Shown here: piece after piece, positions 55,277 to 63,169 of the stretch
How positions within the stretch are numbered: the first letter of the stretch is position 1
Layout of the letters: each line of letters starts with the position of its first letter
Assembly (NCBI RefSeq): GCF_002896875.1
Contig: NZ_CP023278.1
Coordinates: forward strand, 2,604,001 to 2,668,000
Direction of reading: 5' to 3'
DNA: 64,000 bases
Source of the DNA: Nostoc sp. CENA543
GTDB lineage: Bacteria > Cyanobacteriota > Cyanobacteriia > Cyanobacteriales > Nostocaceae
Notes under the pieces: model-generated
What the model was told of the DNA's origin: nothing
Seen by the model: only the letters and a program-made list of their open reading frames with translations
Databases searched by the model: none
Made by a program: the position numbers and the translations under genes

Positions 55277-55847
55277 TAGTAAGTCCCCTTGCGGGGAAGA
55301 GGTGGTGTTTAACTTACCAAATAGTTGGCTCCCTAACTCAGAAGATGGAGGTTTCCGTCCCCTTGCGGGGAAAAGGTGGTGTTTAACTCTAGCAGCTTAT
55401 GAGAGAAACCTACATAAACGTTTCCGTCCCCTTGCGGGGAAAAGGTGGTGTTTAACTATTCAGAAGTATCATTATCATAAAAGTTATCAGAGAGGACAGT
55501 TTCCGTCCCCTTGCGGGGAAAAGGTGGTGTTTAACTAGATACTTCAATCTGGATAATCTAATGGGTGAGTATACAGGGTTTCCGTCCCCTTGCGGGGAAA
55601 AGGTGGTGTTTAACTAAGATTCCTAATTTCTCTTTGCAGAGTTACTAATTTTGAGTGTTTCCGTCCCCTTGCGGGGAAAAGGTGGTGTTTAACCTTGAGT
55701 AGTGGTGTAGTAAAGCCTGGAGTTAACTTAAATAAGTTTCCGTCCCCTTGCGGGGAAAAGGTGGTGTTTAACCTTCTGATAAGAATGGTCAATACTACCT
55801 TAACCAGGTAGTTTCCGTCCCCTTGCGGGGAAAAGGTGGTGTTTAAC
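55277..55847 (-). CRISPR. CRISPR array: 8 repeats of 37 nt, 7 spacers
   Basis: Repeats lie at 55277, 55351, 55420, 55499, 55578, 55657, 55736 and 55811, each 37 nt. Spacers are 37, 32, 42, 42, 42, 42 and 38 nt. In the plus direction the repeat opens GTTTCCGTCCCC and closes GGTGGTGTTTAAC; its core CCCCTTGCGGGG forms a hairpin. The leftmost repeat is degenerate in its first six bases and once inside, which marks it as the trailer. The reverse complement ends GGACGGAAAC, the usual crRNA handle side (GAAAC), so the array is read on the minus strand with the leader at the right. No cas gene is present in the window. Confidence 0.97.
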
Positions 55848-56000
55848 CCTACCATGTGGAAACTATTGATATATTTAGTTTTCAAGGTTCAGTTGCGCCG
55901 AGGTACGGAGACAGAGGTGTAACCTACAGGATCAGTATAAAATCTCGAAAGCTTTTTTCGTTAAAAATTAGCTTTAGGAATAATTTAAACGAAAAACTTC
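55848..56000 (-). promoter_or_regulatory. Putative CRISPR leader
   Basis: AT-rich sequence to the right of the last intact repeat. Read on the minus strand it contains GCGCAACTGAACCTTGAAAA at about 55877-55896 and an AT-rich stretch before the array. It lies on the opposite side from the degenerate repeat, as expected for the leader. The extent is a guess. Confidence 0.55.
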
Positions 56001-56282
56001 CAGGAGTCAAGGCGAAAAAACAAACTTTTCTTTTATTTACACAACTTTACTCATCCTTACTTCTTATAAATCCGCGCGACAAACTTACAGCCAAATTTAC
56101 ATTCCGTTACAAACCGCTAAACACTATTAAAATCATCAACTCCAGCCAGTAAAACCCGACTAAAAAGCACTCAACGAACTTTACAAAAGTCAATAATCCT
56201 GAGTAATGAGTAATGAGTAATGTGAATTAGGAAAATCTTCTATATCCAAAAAATAGCTTATGCTTGGAGCTAATGAGACTCG

Positions 56283-56345
56283 GTAGGGGCGGGTTCAGCG
56301 AGATCATCGTTAATTGTTTATGATATTTGATTAACCCGCCCCTAC
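56283..56345. mobile_element. Small inverted-repeat element (63 bp), MITE-like
   Basis: Perfect 13-bp terminal inverted repeats GTAGGGGCGGGTT (56283-56295) and AACCCGCCCCTAC (56333-56345) enclose a 37-bp AT-rich core. No coding capacity and no clear target duplication. Confidence 0.75.
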
Positions 56346-56391
56346 AAATGTCTACTTTCCCCGCTTCCCCTGCTTCCCCTGCTTTCCCAGT

Positions 56392-56568
56392 CTGACAGGT
56401 GTAGGTATTTTACAAACGTGGCTGAAATGGGGTTTTTCCGTTAGTTGAAAACTCAAATTTTAGTCTTTGATTTTTTACCTAAGAACGAAATTTCGTTATT
56501 TGAACCACGTTTAGAACTCTGTCTGAGAGTGTCCACTCATACCCACATCAAAAACCTACACCTGTCAG
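56392..56568. mobile_element. MITE-like element (177 bp) with flanking direct repeats
   Basis: Perfect 15-bp terminal inverted repeats CTGACAGGTGTAGGT (56392-56406) and ACCTACACCTGTCAG (56554-56568) enclose about 147 bp of AT-rich, non-coding DNA with internal palindrome-like ACGAAATTTCGT. The element is flanked by an 11-bp direct repeat GCTTTCCCAGT (56381-56391 and 56569-56579), a candidate target-site duplication. No transposase nearby. Confidence 0.85.
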
Positions 56569-56596
56569 GCTTTCCCAGTCCCCAATCCCCAATCCC

Positions 56597-57781
56597 CTAA
56601 AAAAACTGAACCTTATCCACCTTCTCCCAAGGTAAATCTAGATCATCTCTACCTACATGACCATAAGCTGCTAACTTGCGATAAAATCCACCTTTCATCA
56701 AAGACGGTAAATGTCTTAAATTAAACTGTTTCAGAATACCTGCTAACCGGAAATCAAAATACTGTTCTAATAAAGTCGTAATTTCATCATCAGATATCTT
56801 ACCAGTACCAAAAGTTTCTACTTGCACACTCACAGGACGAGAAAGCCCAATAGAATAACTCAGTTGTACTTCACATTCATCAGCTAAATTCGCCGCGACT
56901 ACATTTTTAGCAGCATAACGCGCTGCATAAGCTCCCACTCTATCGATTCTAATGGGGTCTTTACCACTTAATGCAGAACCGCTATGTTTAGAATATTCAC
57001 CATAGGTATCGATCGCGTTTTTTCTACCTGTTAAACCAGAATGTACCGCCGGGCCACCAGTGATAAATGCACCGTCGGGGTTAATAAAAATTCTGGTGTT
57101 TGCATCGGGTTTAATATCTTCCTGTTCAAAAACCGGCACGATGACATTTTCTCGAATATCATCTCGTAATTGTTGAATATCAGGTTTACTACGTTTATTT
57201 TGACTGGCAATAACTGTAATACTATGAATTCTGTAGGGACGACGATTTTTATATTCGACTCCCACTTGGGTTTTACCATCAGGAGTGAGATAATCTAAGA
57301 TATTTTTATTTCTCACTTCAGTCATTTTCCTGGCTAGTTTATGGGCTAACCATATAGGTAAAGGCATGAGTGTTGGTGTTTGATTACAAGCAAAACCAAA
57401 CACTGTGGCTTGGCTAGTGACAGTAATTTTTTCTATCTCTTCATCTGATAATTTATGTTCATCAAATAAGTGATATTGGTCAGGTGGTAATTCAGTTAAA
57501 CTCGTCAAAACACTACAGGTTTTACCGTTAAATTCCTTGTGGGTATAACCGACTTGATCAATAACTTGTCTGGCTATATTAGTAAAATCTACATTCGCAT
57601 TTGGTTCAAATCTAGCAGCCAAAAACACAATTCCTGTAGCCACAGCGCATTCTGTAATGACTCTGGAATAAGGGTCTTGTTGTAAAAAACGATCTACGAT
57701 CGCATCGCTAATTTGATCACACAGTTTATCAGGATGCCCCTCGGTCACTGATTCTGACGTAAACATGAAATCTTTTTTCAT
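56597..57781 (-). CDS. metK: Atypical S-adenosylmethionine synthase (MetK homologue)
   Basis: A 394-residue methionine adenosyltransferase homologue. Known marks are retained: TSESVTEGHPDK (8-19, with the His and Asp of the active site), TGRKNAIDTYGE, SGKDPIRIDR and AARYAAKNVVAA. Two hallmark loops differ from standard MetK: GAGDQGLMFGYA reads VTSQATVFGFA (121-131), so the Asp before Gln is Ser, and GD(A/T)GLTGRK reads VHSGLTGRK (about 246-254), losing an Asp. Standard MetK makes SAM from ATP and methionine. This may be a divergent but active variant or a paralogue with another role; an ordinary metK may exist elsewhere. It is transcribed alone. Confidence 0.88.
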   Translation of the reverse strand: MKKDFMFTSESVTEGHPDKLCDQISDAIVDRFLQQDPYSRVITECAVATGIVFLAARFEPNANVDFTNIARQVIDQVGYTHKEFNGKTCSVLTSLTELPPDQYHLFDEHKLSDEEIEKITVTSQATVFGFACNQTPTLMPLPIWLAHKLARKMTEVRNKNILDYLTPDGKTQVGVEYKNRRPYRIHSITVIASQNKRSKPDIQQLRDDIRENVIVPVFEQEDIKPDANTRIFINPDGAFITGGPAVHSGLTGRKNAIDTYGEYSKHSGSALSGKDPIRIDRVGAYAARYAAKNVVAANLADECEVQLSYSIGLSRPVSVQVETFGTGKISDDEITTLLEQYFDFRLAGILKQFNLRHLPSLMKGGFYRKLAAYGHVGRDDLDLPWEKVDKVQFF

Positions 57782-57899
57782 AATTCACCTGCTTTTGGGA
57801 ATTGGGGACTGGGGACTGGGGACTGGGCATAGGGAATTAGATCAGAAACTCTACCTTGTCTACCTTTCCCCCTGCTCCCTGCCCCCTGCCCCCCTGCCA

Positions 57900-60800
57900 T
57901 CAACGTGATAGTATATTTCTCCGAGTTGCCAGTTCTTTAACTCCTTTTGTGCTTTCATTTACTAATAAAGGCAATACGGCACTAGCACCGATGACAGCAC
58001 TATCCACTAAGCTAATCGGGGTGATTCTCAACAGATTTCTCAGTGGGGGAATGGCGATCGCTAAAATTTGAATGCCGAATGAGCCTGCAATGGCAACATT
58101 TAAATAGGGATTGGTGGGTAATTTTTCTTTGCTGAAAATGCTGTGGGTTTCGGAACGGCTGCTGATTGTATGTAGGAGTTGGGCTGATGTCAAACTCATA
58201 AAGGCGATGGTACTCGCTTGGGGTGTCATTCCATATCTCGCGAGGCTGTAGCCGTAGGCGGCGAGGGTACTAGCAGAAATGATGGCTGACTCAAACGCAA
58301 TTCGCCCCAAGTCGGAATTTTTAATGATGGGTTCGTCGGGGTTGCGGGGTGGTTGGTTTAATACTTCTGGTTCTGGTGCTTCTAAAGCTAAGGATAATCC
58401 AGGGAAAATGTCTGTGACTAAGTTTAACCACAACAATTGTATGGCGTTTAGGGGTTCACCTATGCCGACGGCGGTGGCGGTAGTCATCACCATAATTTCG
58501 CTGAGGTTGGTAGACAGGAGGAAATGCACTGATTTACGAATGTTGTTGTAAATTGTCCTTCCCCGACTGACGGCGATAATCATGGTTTCGAGTCTATCGT
58601 CTTCTAAGACGATATCTGCAACCTCACGCGCTACATCTGTACCGCCTTTACCCATTGCTACACCTACTTGGGCAGCTTTTAAAGCTGGTGCGTCGTTAAT
58701 TCCGTCCCCTGTCATCGCTACCACTTTTCCTGCACCTTGCAAGGCTTGGACGATTTGCAGTTTATTGCTGGGACTAATTCTGGCAAATACGTCTACTTTA
58801 TCGCTGAGAGCGGTTAAGGCTTCGGGGGTGAGGTTATTGATGTTGGTGGAGTCGAGAATTTCTAATTGGGGGTCACGATTTAATTCTAATTCTTTAGCGA
58901 TCGCATAGGCTGTGGGACTTTGATCACCAGTAATCATTACGGTGTCGATTCCGGCTTGATGGAAGTCTGCAATTAAGGCTTTGGCACCTTTTCTAATGGG
59001 ATCTGCCATCCCTACTAAACCCAACCAAGTTAGATTAAATTCATGGTTGTTACCGTTGCCGTTGTGATATTCATCTAGATGGCTGTAGGCTATACCTAAT
59101 ACTCGTAATGCTTTACCAGCCATGCGATCGTTTTCAATTTCGATTTGTCGTCTGGCTTCGTCGTCTAAATCTAAGAGTTGACCATCTTTGACTTGATATT
59201 GACATAGCTGTGCGACTTCTACAGGGCTACCTTTCACCGCCACAAACTTGTGTTGATTATGAGTCTGGTGAATGGTACTCATCAGATTACGGTTTTCTGA
59301 ACGCAAATTAGTTTGTAGCAGAGGATACTTTTCTCGGAGGGCGATCGCATCAACTCCCGCCGCAATGGCCATGTAAATTAGGGCGTTTTCTGTGGCTGAA
59401 CCTGTAACCGTATATTCACCATCAATTGATTTGCTAACTTCACTTTCGTTACATAACACCGATACGTGAATCAGCTTTAATAGTTCATCGTCAGCATAAG
59501 GGTTAATTTGGTCTGCACCATCCACAAAATCCCCGTCTGTCACTTGAATTTGGCGGGAATTGGCGTGAATTTCTACCACAGACATTTTGTTTTCGGTAAT
59601 TGTGCCGGTTTTATCCATGCAAATTGTCTGCACTGAACCTAAAGCCTCAACCGCCGCCAAACTCCGCACCAAAACTTTATTCCTCCGCATCTCTAGGATG
59701 CCTAAAGCTAAGGTGGTGGTAGCAATGGTGGGTAAACCTTCGGGAACAGCAGCCACAGCTAGAGAAATGGAGGATTTAAGCATCTGTACTAAACCGTATC
59801 CCCGCCAGACACCCATCCCAAAGACGAGGCCGCAAATCCCCATACTAATTAACACCAGTTGTCCGCCGACTTCATCGAGTTGTCTAGCTAAGGGGGTTTC
59901 CGTGGCTTGGGCTTCTCCTACTAACTGTTGAATTTTGCCCATTTCTGTATATTTGCCGGTCGCCACCACCGCCGCCAATCCTTGACCACCGGTGATATAA
60001 GTACCTTTGTAGGCCATATTGATGCGATCGCCTAATGGTACATCCTCACCCATTAAATAGGCTGTATCTTTATTAACGGGGATACTCTCACCCGTCAAAG
60101 CCGATTCATCAATACTCAAGCTATCAGTTGTCAGCAATCGAGAATCCGCCGCTACATAATTTCCTGGTTTGAGAATCAAAATATCTCCCACCACTACATC
60201 TTCAATGGGTATTTCTTTTGGCTGACTGTCTCTTAATACCCAAGCCGATGTTTGCTGATGATGTTTGAGGGAATTAATAATTCTTTCCGACTGGCTTTCT
60301 GTCACATAACCAATGATGGCATTTAAACCCACCACACCCAAAATCACCACAGCATCCACCAATCCCCCCGTAAATATGGAGACTCCCGCCGCCACACCCA
60401 ACAAAGCCACGGGTAAAGATTGAAACTGTTGCAAAATGATGCTCAAATTAGACCGCAATTCTGTTTCTGCTAAAACATTTGCACCATATTTACTCAAGTT
60501 ATGGGCAGCAGATGCGCTGGATAGTCCTGATTCTGGGGAAGTTTTGAAGGTCTGGAGAACTTTACTAGTGGGCATTAAATGCCAGTTTTCTACTTCTTGG
60601 GCTTGGATATTGGTATCTGATTTAGTAATTTTACTTGGAGATTGAATGAGGCTTTTAAAATCAATTTTTGGTTGATTCTCTAGAAAGTTTTTGATGATTT
60701 TCTCGATTAATTCTTGTATTTGTTGATACTGATAATCTCGTTGAAATATTACCAACAAATTACTTGTTAATATATTGGCATGAGCTTGGAATATAGCCGG

Positions 60801-60911
60801 ATTTTTGACTAATTGCTGCTCTAAATATATCTTTAATTTTGGTAACTTCTTCAGTTCTGTTATTTTATATCTGGCTCTTCCTTTAACTTTGGTGTGTATA
60901 GCTTTTACCAC
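57900..60911 (-). CDS. P-type cation-transporting ATPase (type P2, Ca2+-like)
   Basis: A 1003-residue P-type ATPase with an N-terminal HMA-like extension (about 1-85, IHTKVKGRARYKITELKKLP then LLVIFQRDYQ). A Cation_ATPase_N domain follows (about 110-180), then the actuator with TGES, the phosphorylation Asp433 in MDKTGTITENKM, the nucleotide domain with KGSPVEV, and the hinge MTGDGINDAPALKAA. In membrane helix 4 the motif is PEGLP, typical of P2A (SERCA-like) calcium pumps and relatives. C-terminal helices complete about ten membrane passes. It probably exports Ca2+ or Mn2+; specificity is inferred. The start is GTG. Confidence 0.92.
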   Translation of the reverse strand: MVKAIHTKVKGRARYKITELKKLPKLKIYLEQQLVKNPAIFQAHANILTSNLLVIFQRDYQYQQIQELIEKIIKNFLENQPKIDFKSLIQSPSKITKSDTNIQAQEVENWHLMPTSKVLQTFKTSPESGLSSASAAHNLSKYGANVLAETELRSNLSIILQQFQSLPVALLGVAAGVSIFTGGLVDAVVILGVVGLNAIIGYVTESQSERIINSLKHHQQTSAWVLRDSQPKEIPIEDVVVGDILILKPGNYVAADSRLLTTDSLSIDESALTGESIPVNKDTAYLMGEDVPLGDRINMAYKGTYITGGQGLAAVVATGKYTEMGKIQQLVGEAQATETPLARQLDEVGGQLVLISMGICGLVFGMGVWRGYGLVQMLKSSISLAVAAVPEGLPTIATTTLALGILEMRRNKVLVRSLAAVEALGSVQTICMDKTGTITENKMSVVEIHANSRQIQVTDGDFVDGADQINPYADDELLKLIHVSVLCNESEVSKSIDGEYTVTGSATENALIYMAIAAGVDAIALREKYPLLQTNLRSENRNLMSTIHQTHNQHKFVAVKGSPVEVAQLCQYQVKDGQLLDLDDEARRQIEIENDRMAGKALRVLGIAYSHLDEYHNGNGNNHEFNLTWLGLVGMADPIRKGAKALIADFHQAGIDTVMITGDQSPTAYAIAKELELNRDPQLEILDSTNINNLTPEALTALSDKVDVFARISPSNKLQIVQALQGAGKVVAMTGDGINDAPALKAAQVGVAMGKGGTDVAREVADIVLEDDRLETMIIAVSRGRTIYNNIRKSVHFLLSTNLSEIMVMTTATAVGIGEPLNAIQLLWLNLVTDIFPGLSLALEAPEPEVLNQPPRNPDEPIIKNSDLGRIAFESAIISASTLAAYGYSLARYGMTPQASTIAFMSLTSAQLLHTISSRSETHSIFSKEKLPTNPYLNVAIAGSFGIQILAIAIPPLRNLLRITPISLVDSAVIGASAVLPLLVNESTKGVKELATRRNILSR

Positions 60912-61077
60912 GGCAATTCACGACTCCCTAAACTCTGGTAACTGCCCTTATTAAGTATATACTTAACTAATTGATTATATGATTAACACTGATGAAATTA
61001 AGCGGAGAAAGATGTTAAGAATCAAGAAAAAATGTCAGCAAATATAATTTTTGTATTGCAGTTATCTTGACCACAAC
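60912..61077. other. AT-rich spacer upstream of the P-type ATPase
   Basis: No gene or repeat array seen; it probably holds the ATPase promoter. Confidence 0.4.
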
Positions 61078-61103
61078 GGACGGGCTAGAAGCCCATCCCA
61101 CAA
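61078..61103. repeat. Dispersed hairpin repeat, copy 2
   Basis: It matches 8018-8043 except for two positions; the hairpin reads GGGCT-AGA-AGCCC here. It lies upstream of the P-type ATPase gene and next to the element at 61145. Confidence 0.75.
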
Positions 61104-61144
61104 GAGGGATTTAATGCGCTATTTTAGCCCGGTCACACCACTAC

Positions 61145-61234
61145 TAGTCCGCCACACAAATTGTGACAGGTTATAGATCCCCAACTTTTTTAAAAAGTCG
61201 GGGATCTGAACACCCGCAAGCTGTCAAAATTAAT
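61145..61234. repeat. Dispersed hairpin element, copy 2
   Basis: It starts TAGTCCGCCACACAAATT, has hairpin AGATCCCCAACTTTTTT/AAAAAGTCGGGGATCT (61175-61207) and ends near TCAAAATTAAT. It is homologous to 55177-55267, with one compensatory A-T to C-G pair change and a further short length change in the A-run. It lies between the P-type ATPase and the GGDEF/EAL gene. Confidence 0.85.
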
Positions 61235-61383
61235 GGGGTGGAATACTACGTATACTTTATCGGTTGACCTCTAGCCTAATTTTCATGACTGCGATTAGCA
61301 TCAGCCTAAAGTGACAGAAAAAAAATATTCTTCACTCAATAGATACCAATCTGAAAAGTAAAAATATCCCCATTCCCCATTCC

Positions 61384-63081
61384 CTACGCAGCCATCTGTG
61401 GACAGTTAGCCTTGAGAATGTCGGTGATTTTTTCCGCCGGGGAGGGAATACCAAAGTAATATCCCTGGGCTTCTTGACAGCCTTGTGTTTGTAAATAGTT
61501 CAATTGCTCTTGAGTTTCCACACCTTCGGCTGTAATCTTCAGTTGCAGGCTTTGAGCTAGAGCAATGACAGCATTAGTAACGGCGGCACTTTCAGGATTA
61601 ACGGTAACATCCTGTACGAATGAGCGATCAATTTTCAACATATGGACTGGGAAAGACTTCAAATAATTCAGGGAAGAATAACCAGTGCCAAAGTCATCCA
61701 AAGCTATCCATACGCCTAGTTCTCGCAGTTGTTTGAGGGTTTTAATAGACTGCTGAACATTCCCCATCAAAAAGCTTTCTGTTACTTCCAATTCTAAATA
61801 TGTGGCTGACAATCCTGTTTGAGCTAAAGTTTGTCTGACAACCTCGACTAAATTCGGTTGTTCAAATTGTCGGGCAGAGAGATTGACTGAGATGCGAATT
61901 GGTGGGATTCCTGCTAGTTGCCAAGTACGATTTTGAGCGCAGGCGGTTCGCAAAACCCACTCACCAATAGGAACAATCAAGCCATTATTTTCCGCAATGG
62001 GAATAAATTGGCCAGGAGAAACTAAACCGCGTGTGGGATGCTGCCAACGGACTAAGGCTTCTAATGCGGTGATTTCCTTGGTACGTAAATCAACCAACGG
62101 TTGATAATAAACTATCATTTCACCCCGTTCTAAAGCTTCATGTAGGTCATTTTCCAAGGCTAATCGCTCTTGTAACTGAGCATTAAGTTGTGGAGAATAG
62201 AATTTATGTTGACCTCGCCCTTGCTGTTTTGCTTGGTAGAGTGCCATGTGAGCTTGTTGTAGTAGTTGTTCTACATTAGCTTGCTCGCCTACACTATTGA
62301 TTGTAATGCCGATACTAGCGGTGATGTGAATTTGTTGACCATTGATGCTAAAGGGTTTGCCTACAATCGCCACTAATAGCTCAGACAGTTTAACCACACC
62401 CTCAAAGGAAATTAAATCCGTGCGAGCGATCGCAAATTCATCTTGACCCAAAAAAGCCAGAATGTCTGTCTTCTCTTGATGACTGGTTAAACGCTGCGCT
62501 ACTGCTCTTAAGAGCAAGTTTAATGTCTCAGGTTCTAACCCATGACTAATATCGACAAAATCATCAATTCCCAACACTAGAACAGCTACGAGTTGCTGCT
62601 GATTGTGGGAGTTGGATACATAATTGTAGAGGCGATCGCTAAATAAATCGCGATTCGGTAATCCAGTGAGATTGTCATAGTAGGTAATTTGATGAATTAA
62701 TTCATCTAACTTATATAGTGTTTGTGAGGTATCTGCCATTAATGTCCCCACTTCATCGGTGAATTTTGTTGGCAGTTTGGGTAATTTTTGGGATTGTAAA
62801 TATTCTTGCAAAGCGGCAGATGTCGCAATCACAGGAGCTAGCAGATACCGCAGTGTATATAAGGTAGTAACTGTACCTACTAATGTAGCCACCAGTGCAG
62901 TCAGCAGCACTTGCACCGCCATTTCCCAAGAATAAGAATTAGAAGTTACAAAACTGACGATTAAAGTCAGTAATGGGACATGAGTACCTAAAAAGGCTAC
63001 TAAAAATATCTTTGCTGTGTAACTTTTCTTCAGTAATCGAAATTGGGCGAGGAAGGAATATAAATAAAGTTTCGAGTTCAT
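61384..63081 (-). CDS. GGDEF-EAL protein, likely c-di-GMP phosphodiesterase
   Basis: A 565-residue membrane protein. Two N-terminal helices lie at about 24-46 and 55-78, with a HAMP-like linker. The GGDEF domain (about 125-300) has the degenerate motif GQDEF at 212-216 (expected GGDEF), so cyclase activity is doubtful. The EAL domain (about 310-555) has EALVRW (341-346), NLSARQ, E-containing LELEVTESFL, DDFGTGYSSLNYLKSFPVHMLKID, AEGVE and a C-terminal QGYYFG. Those residues fit an active phosphodiesterase, with the degenerate GGDEF likely a GTP or product sensor. The gene is transcribed alone. Confidence 0.9.
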   Translation of the reverse strand: MNSKLYLYSFLAQFRLLKKSYTAKIFLVAFLGTHVPLLTLIVSFVTSNSYSWEMAVQVLLTALVATLVGTVTTLYTLRYLLAPVIATSAALQEYLQSQKLPKLPTKFTDEVGTLMADTSQTLYKLDELIHQITYYDNLTGLPNRDLFSDRLYNYVSNSHNQQQLVAVLVLGIDDFVDISHGLEPETLNLLLRAVAQRLTSHQEKTDILAFLGQDEFAIARTDLISFEGVVKLSELLVAIVGKPFSINGQQIHITASIGITINSVGEQANVEQLLQQAHMALYQAKQQGRGQHKFYSPQLNAQLQERLALENDLHEALERGEMIVYYQPLVDLRTKEITALEALVRWQHPTRGLVSPGQFIPIAENNGLIVPIGEWVLRTACAQNRTWQLAGIPPIRISVNLSARQFEQPNLVEVVRQTLAQTGLSATYLELEVTESFLMGNVQQSIKTLKQLRELGVWIALDDFGTGYSSLNYLKSFPVHMLKIDRSFVQDVTVNPESAAVTNAVIALAQSLQLKITAEGVETQEQLNYLQTQGCQEAQGYYFGIPSPAEKITDILKANCPQMAA

Positions 63082-63169
63082 GGAAATTACTAATTTAAGT
63101 CAGCCAATAAACATTTAATTACTAAACATACCGATAAAGAAAAGTAGTATTAACGGGGAACAAAAGAAT

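Noticed and set aside
55263-55538. Open frame running through CRISPR repeats on the plus strand, and a matching one at 55610-55885 on the minus strand
   Set aside because: The frames are made of repeat units and spacers, so they are a product of the array period and not genes.
55856-56152. 98-codon frame to the right of the CRISPR array
   Set aside because: It lies in the likely leader, has no ribosome site and no family likeness.
57856-60645. Several 70-115 codon frames antisense to the P-type ATPase
   Set aside because: They are complementary to conserved ATPase domains and have no independent support.
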